The translations under genes were made by a program, and so were the position numbers. Under the pieces are notes generated by a model. That model was not told the origin of the DNA. It saw only the letters and a program-made list of their open reading frames with translations, and made no database searches. Positions 18,084-27,373 of a stretch of DNA of 64,000 nt are shown here, piece by piece (position 1 is the first letter of the stretch; each line of letters starts with the position of its first letter). Source of the DNA: Cyanobium sp. Morenito 9A2 (GTDB lineage Bacteria > Cyanobacteriota > Cyanobacteriia > PCC-6307 > Cyanobiaceae); the NCBI RefSeq assembly GCF_024345575.1, contig NZ_JAGQBJ010000008.1, forward strand, positions 62,001 through 126,000, written 5' to 3'.

Positions 18084-19193
18084 ATGGGACAGGCAGTGGG
18101 ACGGGGCAAAGGGGGGAACGGCTCAGGAGCTGTCTCCTGGCTGCTGGCCTTGCTGATCGGCTGCCTGTTCAGTGTCGTGGCGGCCTCGCCCGCCCTGGCC
18201 GCCCTGCCCCCCGGCAATGCCGTCACCGACCCCGCGGCGCTGCTCCGGGATGCCCTGCCAGTGGATCAGCCCCAACTCAAGGACCTTCAGCACCGGCTGG
18301 AGAGCTCCAGCAACGATCTGCGCGCCAAGCGCTGGAGCGCCCTGGCCACCACGGTGCGCCGCGCCCAATCCCAGTTCAGTGGCCAGCGCGCGGCGATCCT
18401 CGCCAGCTACCCGGAAACCGAGCGGGCAGCGGCGGCGGCCCTGCTTGACCAATTGGATGGTCAGCTGCAAGCCCTGGCCGCCACCACCGAAACCCAGAAC
18501 CGGGACTCGTTTCTCGACGATCGCCGCCAGGCCCTGAGCACCATTGGCGCCGCAGAAGCGCTGCAGGTGGGGCCATTCCCATTCACGATCCCTGAGCAGT
18601 TCGCTGATCTGCCCCGCCTGCTGGGCCGCGCCACCGTGCGCCTGAGCACCACCAAGGGCGATCTGACCGCCGTGGTGGACGGCTACAACGCCCCGCTCAC
18701 CGCCGGCGCTTTTGTCGACCTGGTGCAACGGGGCTTCTACGACGGCCTGCCCTTCAACCGCGCCGAAGACTTCTACGTGCTCCAGACCGGCGATCCCGTT
18801 GGCCCCAGTGACGGCTTCCTCGATCCGGTGAGCAAGCAGCAACGCCGGGTTCCCCTTGAGATCAAAGTGCCCGGCGAGAGCGCGCCCTTCTATGACCAGA
18901 CCTTCGAGGAACTGGGCCTGTTCAAGGCGGCCCCCAGCCTGCCGTTCGCCACCAAGGGCACCCTGGGCTGGGCCCACTCCGACGCCGCCTTGGGCGACGG
19001 CTCCTCCCAGTTCTTCCTGTTCCTGTTCGAACCCGAACTCACCCCAGCGGGCCTGAACCTGATCGACGGCCGCTACGCCGCCTTCGGCTACGTGGTGGAC
19101 GGCTTCGATGTGCTCACCGAGCTCAGCGCCGATGACGGCATCGTCAAAGCCCAGGTGCTGGAAGGTGCTGAGAACCTGCGGGCCCATGGCTGA
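18084..19193 (+). CDS. Peptidyl-prolyl isomerase, TLP40/CYP38-like
   Basis: 369 residues from ATG 18084. A signal peptide (VSWLLALLIGCLFSVVAASPALA) targets it across the thylakoid or plasma membrane. Next comes a helical domain of about 150 residues (LQHRLESSSNDLRAKRWSAL), then the cyclophilin fold beginning TVRLSTTKGDLTAVVDGYNAP, with GFYDGLPFNRAEDFYVLQTG and GSSQFFLFLFEPEL. Helical domain plus cyclophilin is the architecture of CYP38/TLP40 and its cyanobacterial homologue, which assist photosystem II assembly. Several active-site residues of classical cyclophilins are changed, so isomerase activity is doubtful. Its stop overlaps thiL by 8 bases. Confidence 0.88.
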   Translation: MGQAVGRGKGGNGSGAVSWLLALLIGCLFSVVAASPALAALPPGNAVTDPAALLRDALPVDQPQLKDLQHRLESSSNDLRAKRWSALATTVRRAQSQFSGQRAAILASYPETERAAAAALLDQLDGQLQALAATTETQNRDSFLDDRRQALSTIGAAEALQVGPFPFTIPEQFADLPRLLGRATVRLSTTKGDLTAVVDGYNAPLTAGAFVDLVQRGFYDGLPFNRAEDFYVLQTGDPVGPSDGFLDPVSKQQRRVPLEIKVPGESAPFYDQTFEELGLFKAAPSLPFATKGTLGWAHSDAALGDGSSQFFLFLFEPELTPAGLNLIDGRYAAFGYVVDGFDVLTELSADDGIVKAQVLEGAENLRAHG

Positions 19194-20181
19194 GGCGGTC
19201 ACCCTGGCGGCGCTGGGGGAAACCGAACTGATCAGACGCCTGGAGGCCTACGCCCCCCCGGGCCAGTTCAACGATGACGCGGCGCTGCTGCAGGAGCATT
19301 CCGATCGGGTGCTGGTCATCACCAGCGACGTGCTGGTCGAGGGGGTGCACTTCAGCGATGCCACCATGGCCGGCGGCGATCTGGGCTGGCGAGCCGCTGC
19401 CGCCAACCTCTCTGATCTGGCGGCCATGGGCTGCCGCTCGGTGGTGGGTCTCACGGTGGCCCTGGTGGCCCCCGGCTCCACCCCCTGGAGCTGGGTGGAG
19501 GGGGTCTACGGGGGACTTGGGCAGGCCCTGGAGCGCTACGGGGGCCAACTGCTCGGGGGTGATTGCAGCGCTGGCGGCCAGCGGGCTCTGGCGATCACGG
19601 CCCTGGGACACCTGGGGCCCATGGGCCCGATCCGCCGCGGTGATGGCCGAGCCGGAGATCAGCTGGTGAGCACGGGAGACCATGGGCTCAGCCGCCTGGG
19701 CCTCGCGCTGCTGCTCGGCGAGACGTCCGAGGGCTCCCTCGCGGGCCATCAGTGCGCCCGGGCAATCCAGGCCCACCGCCGCCCCATGCCCCGTTTCGAC
19801 GCCGTCCAGGCCCTCGAGCGCAGCCGACCGCCCCAGCAGTCCTGGCGGGTGGGTGGCACCGACAGCAGCGATGGCCTCGCCGCCGCCGTGGCTCTGTTGG
19901 CCCGCGGCAGCGGCTGCACCGCCCTGCTGGAGCGGGGCGCCTTGCCGATTGATCCGGCCTTGGAGCCCCTGCCCCAGGCCGATCGCTGGTGCCTCGGGGG
20001 CGGCGAGGATTTCGAGCTTGTGCTGGCGCTGCCCCCAGCCTGGTGTGAGGCCTTCCTGGCAGCCCTGCCCGGCAGCGCGGCGATTGGCCGGCTCGCCGCA
20101 GGGCCCGTGGGCGTGATCTGGGCTGACACGGGTGAGGTCCTTGGAGCCGACCTCGGCTACAGCCACTTCAACGTCGACTGA
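19186..20181 (+). CDS. thiL: Thiamine-monophosphate kinase
   Basis: ThiL phosphorylates thiamine phosphate to the active diphosphate. The 331 residues show the PurM-like pattern: GQFNDDAALL near the start, ITSDVLVEGVHFS with metal-binding Asp, ANLSDLAAMG, GGDCSAGG, then GTDSSDGLAAAV and GGGEDFELVLALP. Start ATG 19186 overlaps the end of the cyclophilin gene, an arrangement that allows coupled translation; no other start fits the family N-terminus (LAALGETELIRRL). It completes a thiamine function in the window besides thiG. Confidence 0.94.
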   Translation: MAEAVTLAALGETELIRRLEAYAPPGQFNDDAALLQEHSDRVLVITSDVLVEGVHFSDATMAGGDLGWRAAAANLSDLAAMGCRSVVGLTVALVAPGSTPWSWVEGVYGGLGQALERYGGQLLGGDCSAGGQRALAITALGHLGPMGPIRRGDGRAGDQLVSTGDHGLSRLGLALLLGETSEGSLAGHQCARAIQAHRRPMPRFDAVQALERSRPPQQSWRVGGTDSSDGLAAAVALLARGSGCTALLERGALPIDPALEPLPQADRWCLGGGEDFELVLALPPAWCEAFLAALPGSAAIGRLAAGPVGVIWADTGEVLGADLGYSHFNVD

Positions 20182-20212
20182 CGGGGTGACCCCATGGGCC
20201 GCAGCCGCCATC

Positions 20213-20236
20213 AAAAAACCGCCCCCGAAAGGACGG
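20213..20236 (-). terminator. Intrinsic terminator of gap2
   Basis: Read on the minus strand, CCGTCC pairs with GGGCGG (one G-U pair) around a TTTCGG loop and is followed by six T residues (20218 down to 20213). It begins 29 bases after the gap2 stop codon. No similar structure serves thiL from the other side. This is the standard rho-independent layout. Confidence 0.75.
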
Positions 20237-20264
20237 CAAGAAGGAAGCAAAAACCAACCAAGGC

Positions 20265-21287
20265 TTACGTCCAGTTCTGGGAGACGACTTCGGCCAGGTC
20301 CACCACCCGCTGGCTGTAACCCCACTCGTTGTCGTACCAGGCGATCACCTTCACCATGTTGTCACCCATCACCAGGGTGAGATCGGAGTCAACGATCGCG
20401 GATTCGTCGGTGCCGGCATGGTCCGAGGAAACCAGGGGGAGATCCGTGTACTTGATGATCCCCTTCATGGCCCCCTCGGAGGCCGCCTTCAGCACAGCAT
20501 TCACTTCGGCCCGATCGGTGCTGCGACCCACTTCCAGCACCATGTCCACCACCGACACGTTGGGGGTGGGCACCCGCATGGCGATGCCGCTGAGCTTGCC
20601 CTTCATCGGGGGGTAAACCAAGGCCACGGCCTGGGCCGCACCGGTGCTGGTAGGGACGATGTTCACGGCAGCCGCGCGCGCTCGGCGCAGGTCGCGGTGG
20701 GAGGCATCAAGAATGCGCTGGTCACCGGTGTAGCTGTGGGTGGTGGTCATCGTGCCCTTGACGATGCCGAAGGTCTGGTCAAGAACCTTCACCAGCGGGG
20801 CCATGCAGTTGGTGGTGCAGCTGGCGTTGCTGAGGATGTTGAAATCCTCGTGGCGGTACTGATCAGCGTTGACCCCCACCACGAAGGTGCCCACACCGGC
20901 ACCCTTGCCGGGGGCGGTGAGGATCACCTTCTTGGCGCCCGCCTGCAGGTGCTTGCTGGCGCCCACGTCGTCATTGAAGACTCCCGTGGCCTCGATCACC
21001 AAATCGACACCCCACTCCTTCCAGGGGAGGTTCAGGGGATTGCGATCCGAGAAGCACTTGATGTTGCGTCCATTCACGACGAGGCTGTCGCTTGTGTGGC
21101 TCACCTCCGCATCGCGGATCCGACCCAGCATTGAATCGTACTGAAGCAAGTGGGCGTTGGTCCGGGGATCGGAGGTGTCGTTGAGCCCGACCACTTCAAT
21201 CCCCGTGTTCGCTCCGCGGCTCAGCCAACAGCGCATGAAATTGCGACCAATTCGACCGAATCCATTGATCGCAACGCGCAAGGTCAT
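20265..21287 (-). CDS. gap2: Glyceraldehyde-3-phosphate dehydrogenase, photosynthetic type
   Basis: 340 residues. NAD(P)-binding start [13 protein letters not shown], catalytic Cys157 in SNASCTTNC, and the substrate region [22 protein letters not shown]. The motif [10 protein letters not shown] after the second strand and the overall similarity to chloroplast GapA/B mark the Calvin-cycle type, which reduces 1,3-bisphosphoglycerate with NADPH or NADH; I call it gap2 on that basis, the sequence alone not proving cofactor use. It has its own terminator and is divergent from murC; 157 bases lie between the two starts. Confidence 0.94.
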   Translation of the reverse strand: MTLRVAINGFGRIGRNFMRCWLSRGANTGIEVVGLNDTSDPRTNAHLLQYDSMLGRIRDAEVSHTSDSLVVNGRNIKCFSDRNPLNLPWKEWGVDLVIEATGVFNDDVGASKHLQAGAKKVILTAPGKGAGVGTFVVGVNADQYRHEDFNILSNASCTTNCMAPLVKVLDQTFGIVKGTMTTTHSYTGDQRILDASHRDLRRARAAAVNIVPTSTGAAQAVALVYPPMKGKLSGIAMRVPTPNVSVVDMVLEVGRSTDRAEVNAVLKAASEGAMKGIIKYTDLPLVSSDHAGTDESAIVDSDLTLVMGDNMVKVIAWYDNEWGYSQRVVDLAEVVSQNWT

Positions 21288-21444
21288 GGCAGGGGAGGGG
21301 GAAACCCGCTAACACGGGTGTTTCGGCTGCGAATCATACAGAAATAGGGGTACCACCACCCACGGAACGCCACAGCCTGACAGATCTCGCCATGCGACAG
21401 CGGCTAGAGACAGGGGGGGCGTCCCGGCTTAGTTTCAGTCAGAC

Positions 21445-22899
21445 TTGGACTCGCCCTTGGGACCTGTGCTCGATCGTCAGCAACCTCTTCACTTCATCGG
21501 GGTTGGCGGGATCGGGATGTCGGCCCTGGCGGGAATCCTGGTGGATCGGGGCTTCAATGTCAGCGGCTCGGACCCCAAGGACAGCGCTGTGCTCCAGGAC
21601 CTGCGTCAGCGGGGGGTGCGCGTGTTTCGCCAGCAGAACGGCGCCACGATTGATGCCATCCGCAGTGGCATCTCAAGGTCTCCACTGGTGGTCATCAGCA
21701 CCGCCGTACCGGTGGCGAATTCCGAACTGGCCGCAGCCCGCTCCGCAGGCCTGGAGATCTGCCACCGCTCCGACGTGCTGGCGGCCCTGATCAACGCCCA
21801 ACCCTCGATCGCCATCGCCGGCAGCCACGGCAAGACGACCACCAGCACCCTGGTGGCCACGCTCTTACTGGCCACCGACCACGACCCCACTGCCGTCATC
21901 GGCGGCATCGTGCCCGCCTTCGGCAGCAATGGCCGCAACGGCGCCGGACGGCTGCTGGTGGCGGAAGCCGATGAGTCGGATGGCTCCCTGGTGAAGTTCC
22001 GGCCCAACCTCGGGGTGATCACCAACCTGGAGCTCGACCACACCGACCACTACCCCGACCTGGCGACCTTGATCGCCACCCTGCAGCGCTTCGCCAAGGG
22101 CTGCAAAACAGTTCTGGCCAACCACGACGATCCAATTCTGAGAGAGCACTTCCACGCCCAGGCCTGGTGGTCGGTGAGCCACAGCAACGGGGTGGACTTC
22201 GCCGCCCTTCCCCTGCGACTCGATGGAGACGGCACCGAAGTGGAATTCTTCGAGAAGGGCCTAAGCCTGGGCCGATTCATCCTGCCCTTGCCTGGCCTGC
22301 ACAACCTCAGCAACGCCGCCGCCGCCCTGGCCGCCTGTCGGCTGCAGGGGGTGTCCTTCGCCGAACTGAAGCAGGCCATTCAATCGCTGCAGCCCCCTGG
22401 CCGCCGCTTCGACTTCCGGGGCAACTGGCAGGGGCGCCAGGTGGTTGACGACTACGCCCATCACCCCAGCGAAGTGGGGGCCACCCTGGCCATGGCAAGG
22501 CTGATGGTGAACAGCGGCCGCAGCCCGCTACCCTTACCCCCCCGGCGGCTGGTGGCGGTGTTCCAGCCCCACCGCTACAGCCGCACCTCCGAGTTTCTCG
22601 AGGGCTTCGCTGAGGTGCTCTGCCAGGCCGATGCCGTGCTGCTGGCTCCGCTCTATGCCGCCGGCGAAGCCCCGATCAACGGCATCTCCAGCGAAGCGCT
22701 GGCCCACCGCATCGCCCAGCTCAAGCCGGAGCTGCCGGTGTGGGTGAGCCAGGATCTGGTCCACCTAGCCGAGCAGGTGAGCCGCCACAGTTGCGACGGC
22801 GATCTGGTGCTGGCCATGGGCGCCGGAGATGTCAATGCGCTCTGGGATCGCCTTCAGGCCCTGGAGAACCCCAACACCGCCCCGGCCCTGGCCGCCTGA
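21445..22899 (+). CDS. murC: UDP-N-acetylmuramate--L-alanine ligase
   Basis: MurC adds L-Ala to UDP-MurNAc in the cytoplasm. The 484 residues contain the UDP-binding loop [16 protein letters not shown], the ATP P-loop [31 protein letters not shown] and the C-terminal domain with [14 protein letters not shown] and FQPHRYSRT. Start is uncertain: TTG 21445 or GTG 21466, neither with a clear ribosome binding site. murB begins 3 bases after its stop, so murC-murB are one operon, with ebfC next. Confidence 0.96.
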   Translation: MDSPLGPVLDRQQPLHFIGVGGIGMSALAGILVDRGFNVSGSDPKDSAVLQDLRQRGVRVFRQQNGATIDAIRSGISRSPLVVISTAVPVANSELAAARSAGLEICHRSDVLAALINAQPSIAIAGSHGKTTTSTLVATLLLATDHDPTAVIGGIVPAFGSNGRNGAGRLLVAEADESDGSLVKFRPNLGVITNLELDHTDHYPDLATLIATLQRFAKGCKTVLANHDDPILREHFHAQAWWSVSHSNGVDFAALPLRLDGDGTEVEFFEKGLSLGRFILPLPGLHNLSNAAAALAACRLQGVSFAELKQAIQSLQPPGRRFDFRGNWQGRQVVDDYAHHPSEVGATLAMARLMVNSGRSPLPLPPRRLVAVFQPHRYSRTSEFLEGFAEVLCQADAVLLAPLYAAGEAPINGISSEALAHRIAQLKPELPVWVSQDLVHLAEQVSRHSCDGDLVLAMGAGDVNALWDRLQALENPNTAPALAA

Positions 22900-22902
22900 G
22901 CG

Positions 22903-23805
22903 ATGACCACCGTTCTTCGACCCGTCGGCCTGAAAGCGGCCATCTCACTGGCGGAGTTCACCACCTGGAAGGTGGGAGGCCCCGCCCAATGGTTCGCTGA
23001 ACCTGAAACCGCCGCAGCATTGATCTCCCTGAGCCGCTGGGCCGTGGGCGAGGGCCTCGCACTCCAGCTGATCGGCGCCGGTTCCAATCTGTTGATCGAC
23101 GACGCGGGGCTCGCTGGCCTCACCCTCTGCAACCGCCGCCTCCAGGGCAGCGTGCTGGAGGCGCACTCCGGGTTGGTGGAGGCCCAGGCGGGTGAACCCA
23201 TTCCCACCCTGGCCCGCAAAGCCGCCCGCGCAGGCCTCAGCGGCCTGGAGTGGGCCGTGGGCATCCCCGGCACGGTGGGAGGTGCGGTGGTGATGAACGC
23301 CGGCGCCCAGGGGGGCTGCACGGCCGACTGGCTCGTGGAGGCGACCGTGCTCGACCCATGGGGCAACGGCGAGCCCTTCGTACTCAAGGCGGCGGAGTTG
23401 GACTTCGCCTACCGCCACAGCCGCCTGCAAGCGGAGCCCCTGCTGGTGCTATCGGCGCGCTTCCGGCTGGCGGCGGGCCATGACCCGGCGGAGATCAGCC
23501 GGCGAACCAGCGGCAACCTCCAGAGCCGCACCAGCAGCCAGCCCTATCAGCAACCCAGCTGCGGCAGTGTGTTCCGCAACCCGGAGCCACGAAAGGCGGG
23601 TCAGCTGATCGAGAACCTGGGCCTCAAGGGCACCCGCTTGGGCGGTGCCCAGGTCTCACCGCTGCACGCCAATTTCATCGTCAACACCGGCGGCGCCACG
23701 GCCGCGGAGATCGATGCACTGATCACCTTGGTGCAGGAGCGCGTGCAGGCCGCCCATGGGCTCTGGCTCCATCCCGAGGTGAAGCGACTGGGTCCAAGGA
23801 CCTAG
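22903..23805 (+). CDS. murB: UDP-N-acetylenolpyruvoylglucosamine reductase
   Basis: MurB reduces UDP-GlcNAc-enolpyruvate to UDP-MurNAc with NADPH and FAD. The 300-residue protein has [12 protein letters not shown], the FAD segments [17 protein letters not shown] and [19 protein letters not shown], the catalytic [19 protein letters not shown] (type I spacing) and the closing [17 protein letters not shown]. It starts 3 bases behind murC. The order murC-murB is common in cyanobacteria; the product of MurB is the substrate of MurC. Confidence 0.96.
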   Translation: MTTVLRPVGLKAAISLAEFTTWKVGGPAQWFAEPETAAALISLSRWAVGEGLALQLIGAGSNLLIDDAGLAGLTLCNRRLQGSVLEAHSGLVEAQAGEPIPTLARKAARAGLSGLEWAVGIPGTVGGAVVMNAGAQGGCTADWLVEATVLDPWGNGEPFVLKAAELDFAYRHSRLQAEPLLVLSARFRLAAGHDPAEISRRTSGNLQSRTSSQPYQQPSCGSVFRNPEPRKAGQLIENLGLKGTRLGGAQVSPLHANFIVNTGGATAAEIDALITLVQERVQAAHGLWLHPEVKRLGPRT

Positions 23806-23831
23806 CCTGGGTGCAGTCCTGCACCACCCCC

Positions 23832-24167
23832 ATGTCCGGCTTCGGCCTTCCCAACTTCGGCCAGCTCACGGAAGCGTTCCGCAAGGCCCAGCAGATCCAG
23901 CAGGACGCCCAGAAACTGCAGGACGAACTGGATGCGCTTGAACTGGAGGGCAAAAGCCAGGATGGGCGCGCCAGCGTGTGGCTTTCGGGGAACCAGCAGC
24001 CGCTCAAGGTTCGTCTATCGCCCGAGCTGGTCAGCAACGGTGCCGAAGCGACCGAAGCGGCCACCTTCGAAGCCCTCAAGGCGGCCTACGAACTCTCCAC
24101 CACCACCATGAAAGAGCGGATGGAACAACTCACCGGCGGCCTCAACCTGCCGGGTTTCGGAGGCTGA
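23832..24167 (+). CDS. ebfC: YbaB/EbfC nucleoid-associated protein
   Basis: 111 residues from ATG 23832 (a GTG at 23811 is an alternative). The family shows a dimer of helix-strand-strand-strand-helix. Here the N-terminal helix is [22 protein letters not shown], the strands include [19 protein letters not shown] and the C-terminal helix is [21 protein letters not shown]. Members bind DNA and shape the nucleoid. It follows murB by 26 bases and overlaps the convergent rsgA gene by 26 bases. Confidence 0.9.
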   Translation: MSGFGLPNFGQLTEAFRKAQQIQQDAQKLQDELDALELEGKSQDGRASVWLSGNQQPLKVRLSPELVSNGAEATEAATFEALKAAYELSTTTMKERMEQLTGGLNLPGFGG

Positions 24168-25149
24168 TGTCCCCATCCTCCTGGTCGACTTCCTCCTGAA
24201 GCTGCTGTCGTTGGAGGCGGCGGGAAGCTCCAGGCCACTGGGTCCCAGGGACCGGGCGATCCCGGGGGCCCTCGACCCGGGCAAGGAGGTTCTCCAGGCA
24301 GTGGCTGTAAAGGCCAAAACGGTCCCAGTTCGCACCGACGGTGCAGCCGGGCTCCCCTTGGTGGAGACAATTGTTGAACCGACAAGGCTGCAGGGCCTGC
24401 GCTCTGCGGATTTCAGGAAACAGGCTTCCCAGGGCCAGGGGATCCCGGGGCAAATCCGGGCGGTTGAAGCCAGGGCTGTCCGCCACCAGCGCTCCCTCGG
24501 CCAGAGGGAACAGCTCCACGTGACGAGTGGTGTGGCGCCCCCGCTGCAACCGGCCTGACACAGCGGCCACGCGCAGCTGCAACGCCGGCACCAGGGCATT
24601 GAGCAAGCTGCTCTTGCCCACCCCCGATGGCCCGCAGAGCACGCTCAACCCGGGGGAGGAGAGCTGGGCCGCCAGCTCGCTCAAGCCCAGGCCACTCGGA
24701 CTGGATACGGCCAGCGCTGCGTACCCCCAACCCTCCAGCCGCCGAACCCAAGACTCCCGCTGCTCGGTGGGCACCAGATCGGCCTTGGAGAACACGACCT
24801 CCACCGGCTGGGCGCTGCGCTCGGCGGTGATCAGGAAACGGGTGAGCTGCAGCGGATCCAGGGCGGGCTGGGCCAGGGACACCACCACCACAATGCGACT
24901 GCAATTCGCCACCGCCGGCCGCGCCAGCAGGCTCTGACGCTCCCCCAGTTCAACGATGGCGCCGCGCCGCGCCAGCCAGTCGATCGCCTCCACGCGCACC
25001 CAGTCGCCCACGCAGATCTGCTCACCACGCTTGCCCAGTCGGGTGCGACGGATGCAGAGCAGACGCTGGACTCCGCCCGGGCCAGGCTCCTGGAGGTGCA
25101 CCTGGCAGAAGTTGGCCTGCAGGGCCACTACCCGGGCGTCAGCCGCCAT
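24142..25149 (-). CDS. rsgA: Ribosome biogenesis GTPase RsgA
   Basis: RsgA checks the decoding centre in 30S maturation. The 335-residue protein begins with an OB-fold ([17 protein letters not shown]), then the circularly permuted GTPase with motif G4 FSKADL before the P-loop [14 protein letters not shown] and G3 DSPGF. The zinc knuckle [14 protein letters not shown] follows at about 255-270. All four are diagnostic. The start ATG at 25149 lies inside the end of the TusA-like gene (11-base overlap), so it is part of the dnaJ-tusA-rsgA unit. Confidence 0.95.
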   Translation of the reverse strand: MAADARVVALQANFCQVHLQEPGPGGVQRLLCIRRTRLGKRGEQICVGDWVRVEAIDWLARRGAIVELGERQSLLARPAVANCSRIVVVVSLAQPALDPLQLTRFLITAERSAQPVEVVFSKADLVPTEQRESWVRRLEGWGYAALAVSSPSGLGLSELAAQLSSPGLSVLCGPSGVGKSSLLNALVPALQLRVAAVSGRLQRGRHTTRHVELFPLAEGALVADSPGFNRPDLPRDPLALGSLFPEIRRAQALQPCRFNNCLHQGEPGCTVGANWDRFGLYSHCLENLLARVEGPRDRPVPGTQWPGASRRLQRQQLQEEVDQEDGDISLRNPAG

Positions 25150-25366
25150 GGCGGCGGATCAGCAGGCGCACGGAACCATCGTCGTTCGCGCTCAGCTCCA
25201 CCCCATGACCCTCTGCTCGCAGCCCTTCAGCCACGAGGCGCTCGGGCTCCCCCCCGTCGAGGTCGACCTGCAGGCTGTCTCCGGCAGCAACGGCCTCAAG
25301 GGCCAACCGGGTGCGGATGAAATTGACCGGACAGGGGGTGCCCCGCAGGTCGAGAAGGTGCGTCAA
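25139..25366 (-). CDS. TusA/SirA-like sulfur-carrier family protein
   Basis: 75 residues with the hallmark [20 protein letters not shown]; the Cys of the CP motif is the persulfide carrier in TusA proteins. The fold is short beta-alpha-beta-alpha, and the C-terminus ends [10 protein letters not shown]. The start appears to be TTG 25366, overlapping the dnaJ stop as TTGA; no ATG or GTG precedes the motif. It lies between dnaJ and rsgA, and both overlaps suggest coupled translation. Whether it works in tRNA thiolation or in another sulfur relay cannot be told here. Confidence 0.85.
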   Translation of the reverse strand: MTHLLDLRGTPCPVNFIRTRLALEAVAAGDSLQVDLDGGEPERLVAEGLRAEGHGVELSANDDGSVRLLIRRHGG

Positions 25367-26478
25367 CCGAACAGGCCGCCAAACAGGCCGCTTTTATGGG
25401 GATGGTCCTTGCTGGCATGGTGGCCCGCCAACTGATCGAGCAGGGAGCGCTCCTCACTGGAAAGCTTGGTGGGCAGCTTCACCTTGATCGTGAAGTGATG
25501 GTTGCCCCGGGCCACGGGATTGCCGAGCTTGGGCACCCCCTTGCCGGAGAGGGTGAGCACGGCCCCAGGCTGGGTGCCGGCAGGGATCTCGAGGGTTTCC
25601 GGCCCATCCACCGTTTCCACCTCGATGCGATCGCCCAGAATCGCCTGCAGATAGCTGACGTTCACCTCGGAGTGGATGTGGACGCCCTCCCGGCGCAGCT
25701 GGGGGTTGGCCTGGACAGTCAGGAAGACGTAGAGATCCCCGGCGGGTCCACCCCGCTGACCGGCGTTGCCCTCGCCCGCCACCCGCAGCCGGGTGCCTGA
25801 ATCGACCCCGGCGGGAATGTTCAAACGCAATTTCTTGCGCACCTGCTGCAAGCCCTGGCCGCCACAGGCTCCGCAGGGGTCAGCGATCACCTGACCGGTG
25901 CCCTCGCAGGTGGGACAGGGGGCCACCTGGGTGAAACTCCCGAAGGGGGTGCGGGTGGCCCGGCGCACCTGGCCGGCACCGTTGCACGTGCCACAGGTGG
26001 TGGGGCCACTGCCTGATTTCGCCCCTGAGCCACTACAGGTGGTGCAGGTCTCCAGATGGCGGATCTGCACCTCCCGCTCCTGGCCGAAGATCCCCTCCTT
26101 GAAACTGATCGTGAGATCGAGTCGTAGATCATCCCCCTGGCGGGGGCCACGACGGCGGGGACCGGCAGCTCCACCGCCACCACCGCCGAATCCACTGAAG
26201 AACGTCTCGAACAGGTCCGCAAACCCGCCCATGTCACCCATGTCGGGCGCCCCGCCAGCGCCCCCGAGACCCGCCTCACCGAACTGGTCGTAGCGGGCCC
26301 GGGTCTGAGGATCGCTGAGCACCTCATAGGCACGGCCGATCTCCTTGAAGCGATCCTCAGCGCCGGGATCCTTGTTGATGTCAGGGTGAAACTGGCGGGC
26401 CAGACGGCGGTAGGCCCGCTTGAGCGTCTCGGCGTCCGCCTCCCGCGGCACCCCAAGCAGGTCGTAATAGTCCGCCAT
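25363..26478 (-). CDS. dnaJ: Molecular chaperone DnaJ (type I)
   Basis: 371 residues. The J domain opens with [21 protein letters not shown] and has the HPD motif for stimulating DnaK. Then a Gly/Phe-rich segment ([20 protein letters not shown]), the zinc domain with four CxxCxGxG repeats ([32 protein letters not shown]), and the C-terminal substrate domains. grpE is 96 bases upstream on the same strand and the TusA-like gene overlaps downstream. No CIRCE operator (TTAGCACTC-type inverted repeat) is visible ahead of grpE or dnaJ. Confidence 0.96.
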   Translation of the reverse strand: MADYYDLLGVPREADAETLKRAYRRLARQFHPDINKDPGAEDRFKEIGRAYEVLSDPQTRARYDQFGEAGLGGAGGAPDMGDMGGFADLFETFFSGFGGGGGGAAGPRRRGPRQGDDLRLDLTISFKEGIFGQEREVQIRHLETCTTCSGSGAKSGSGPTTCGTCNGAGQVRRATRTPFGSFTQVAPCPTCEGTGQVIADPCGACGGQGLQQVRKKLRLNIPAGVDSGTRLRVAGEGNAGQRGGPAGDLYVFLTVQANPQLRREGVHIHSEVNVSYLQAILGDRIEVETVDGPETLEIPAGTQPGAVLTLSGKGVPKLGNPVARGNHHFTIKVKLPTKLSSEERSLLDQLAGHHASKDHPHKSGLFGGLFG

Positions 26479-26574
26479 CAGCCCTGTCAGTCGCTGCCAC
26501 CCTAAAACTGGCCCCCGGCCACCTCGAAGGGGTGAGAACCGACCCCCACGAATGCCCTGCGGGCCAGGCCAGGC

Positions 26575-27273
26575 TTACCCCCCCTGCCCCTCCTCGGCGG
26601 CAGGGCTGGGGGATGCGCCTGAGCCGGGACCCGGGCCCATCGACACCTTCACCAGCGCATGGCGCAGCACGCGGCCATCGAGGTGATAACCCCGCTGCAG
26701 CTCAGCGATCACCACATCTTCGGGGTGCTCCTCGCTGGGCTCCCGCAGCACCGCCTCATGCAAGCTGGGATCGAATGGCTCACCTTCCACCCGCATCGGC
26801 GACACCCCCAACTGCTTGAACACATCCACCAACTGCTTGTACAGCCCCTGGTAACTGCGGTGCAGGTTCTGGGCCTCCTCACCTTCGGGGTTGAGCTGCT
26901 GACGGGCCCGGTCGAAGTTGTCGACGACTGGGAGGATCTCGCTCAAGGTGGTGCAGGTGATCTGCGCGCGCAGGTCATCCTGGTCGCGGCTCTGGCGCTT
27001 GCGGAAGTTGTCGAAATCGGCAGCGATGCGCATGTACTGGCCGCGCAGGCTCTCGTTATCGGCCCTGAGGCGCTCCAGCTCGGCCTCGAGCCCACCCTTG
27101 GGATCGGGCTCCGCCGGGGGGACCGCTGGGGCGTCTCCAGGGGAATCGACGTCCCCTGCCAACGGCTGGCCGGCGTCAACCCGGAGCCCTGCGGCGCCGT
27201 CCACCAGGGGATCGGACGCGCCCTCAACGGCAGAGTTGGCCTGGGGAGTGAAAGGCGTGGCTTCGCCGCTCAT
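26575..27273 (-). CDS. grpE: Nucleotide exchange factor GrpE
   Basis: GrpE releases ADP from DnaK. The 232 residues start with an acidic, Pro/Ala-rich disordered tail of about 60, continue with a long helix ([20 protein letters not shown], then [13 protein letters not shown]) that forms the paired dimer stalk, and end in the beta domain ([33 protein letters not shown]). It is longer than the usual 190 or so because of both tails. It leads the grpE-dnaJ unit and is divergent from pilB with 100 bases between starts. Confidence 0.96.
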   Translation of the reverse strand: MSGEATPFTPQANSAVEGASDPLVDGAAGLRVDAGQPLAGDVDSPGDAPAVPPAEPDPKGGLEAELERLRADNESLRGQYMRIAADFDNFRKRQSRDQDDLRAQITCTTLSEILPVVDNFDRARQQLNPEGEEAQNLHRSYQGLYKQLVDVFKQLGVSPMRVEGEPFDPSLHEAVLREPSEEHPEDVVIAELQRGYHLDGRVLRHALVKVSMGPGPGSGASPSPAAEEGQGG

Positions 27274-27317
27274 GCTGACTGAACCAGAATTCGGACTTAG
27301 ACATGTTGAACGTCAGA

Positions 27318-27366
27318 GTCCGCCTCCCACAAGCGGGGGAAGCCCACACCTCTGTCCGCCTCCCAC
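27318..27366. repeat. 13-bp direct repeat upstream of pilB
   Basis: The 13-mer GTCCGCCTCCCAC occurs twice, at 27318-27330 and 27354-27366, start-to-start 36 bases, which is close to three and a half helical turns. The second copy ends 7 bases before the pilB ATG at 27374, overlapping where a ribosome binding site would be. This is the grpE/pilB divergent intergenic region. It could be a protein-binding pair or a small duplication; no known cyanobacterial operator matches it to my knowledge. Confidence 0.6.
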
Positions 27367-27373
27367 CTGAGCC

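Noticed and set aside
26479-27373. CIRCE-type heat shock operator near grpE/dnaJ
   Set aside because: I looked for a TTAGCACTC-N9-GAGTGCTAA pattern upstream of grpE and dnaJ and found none.
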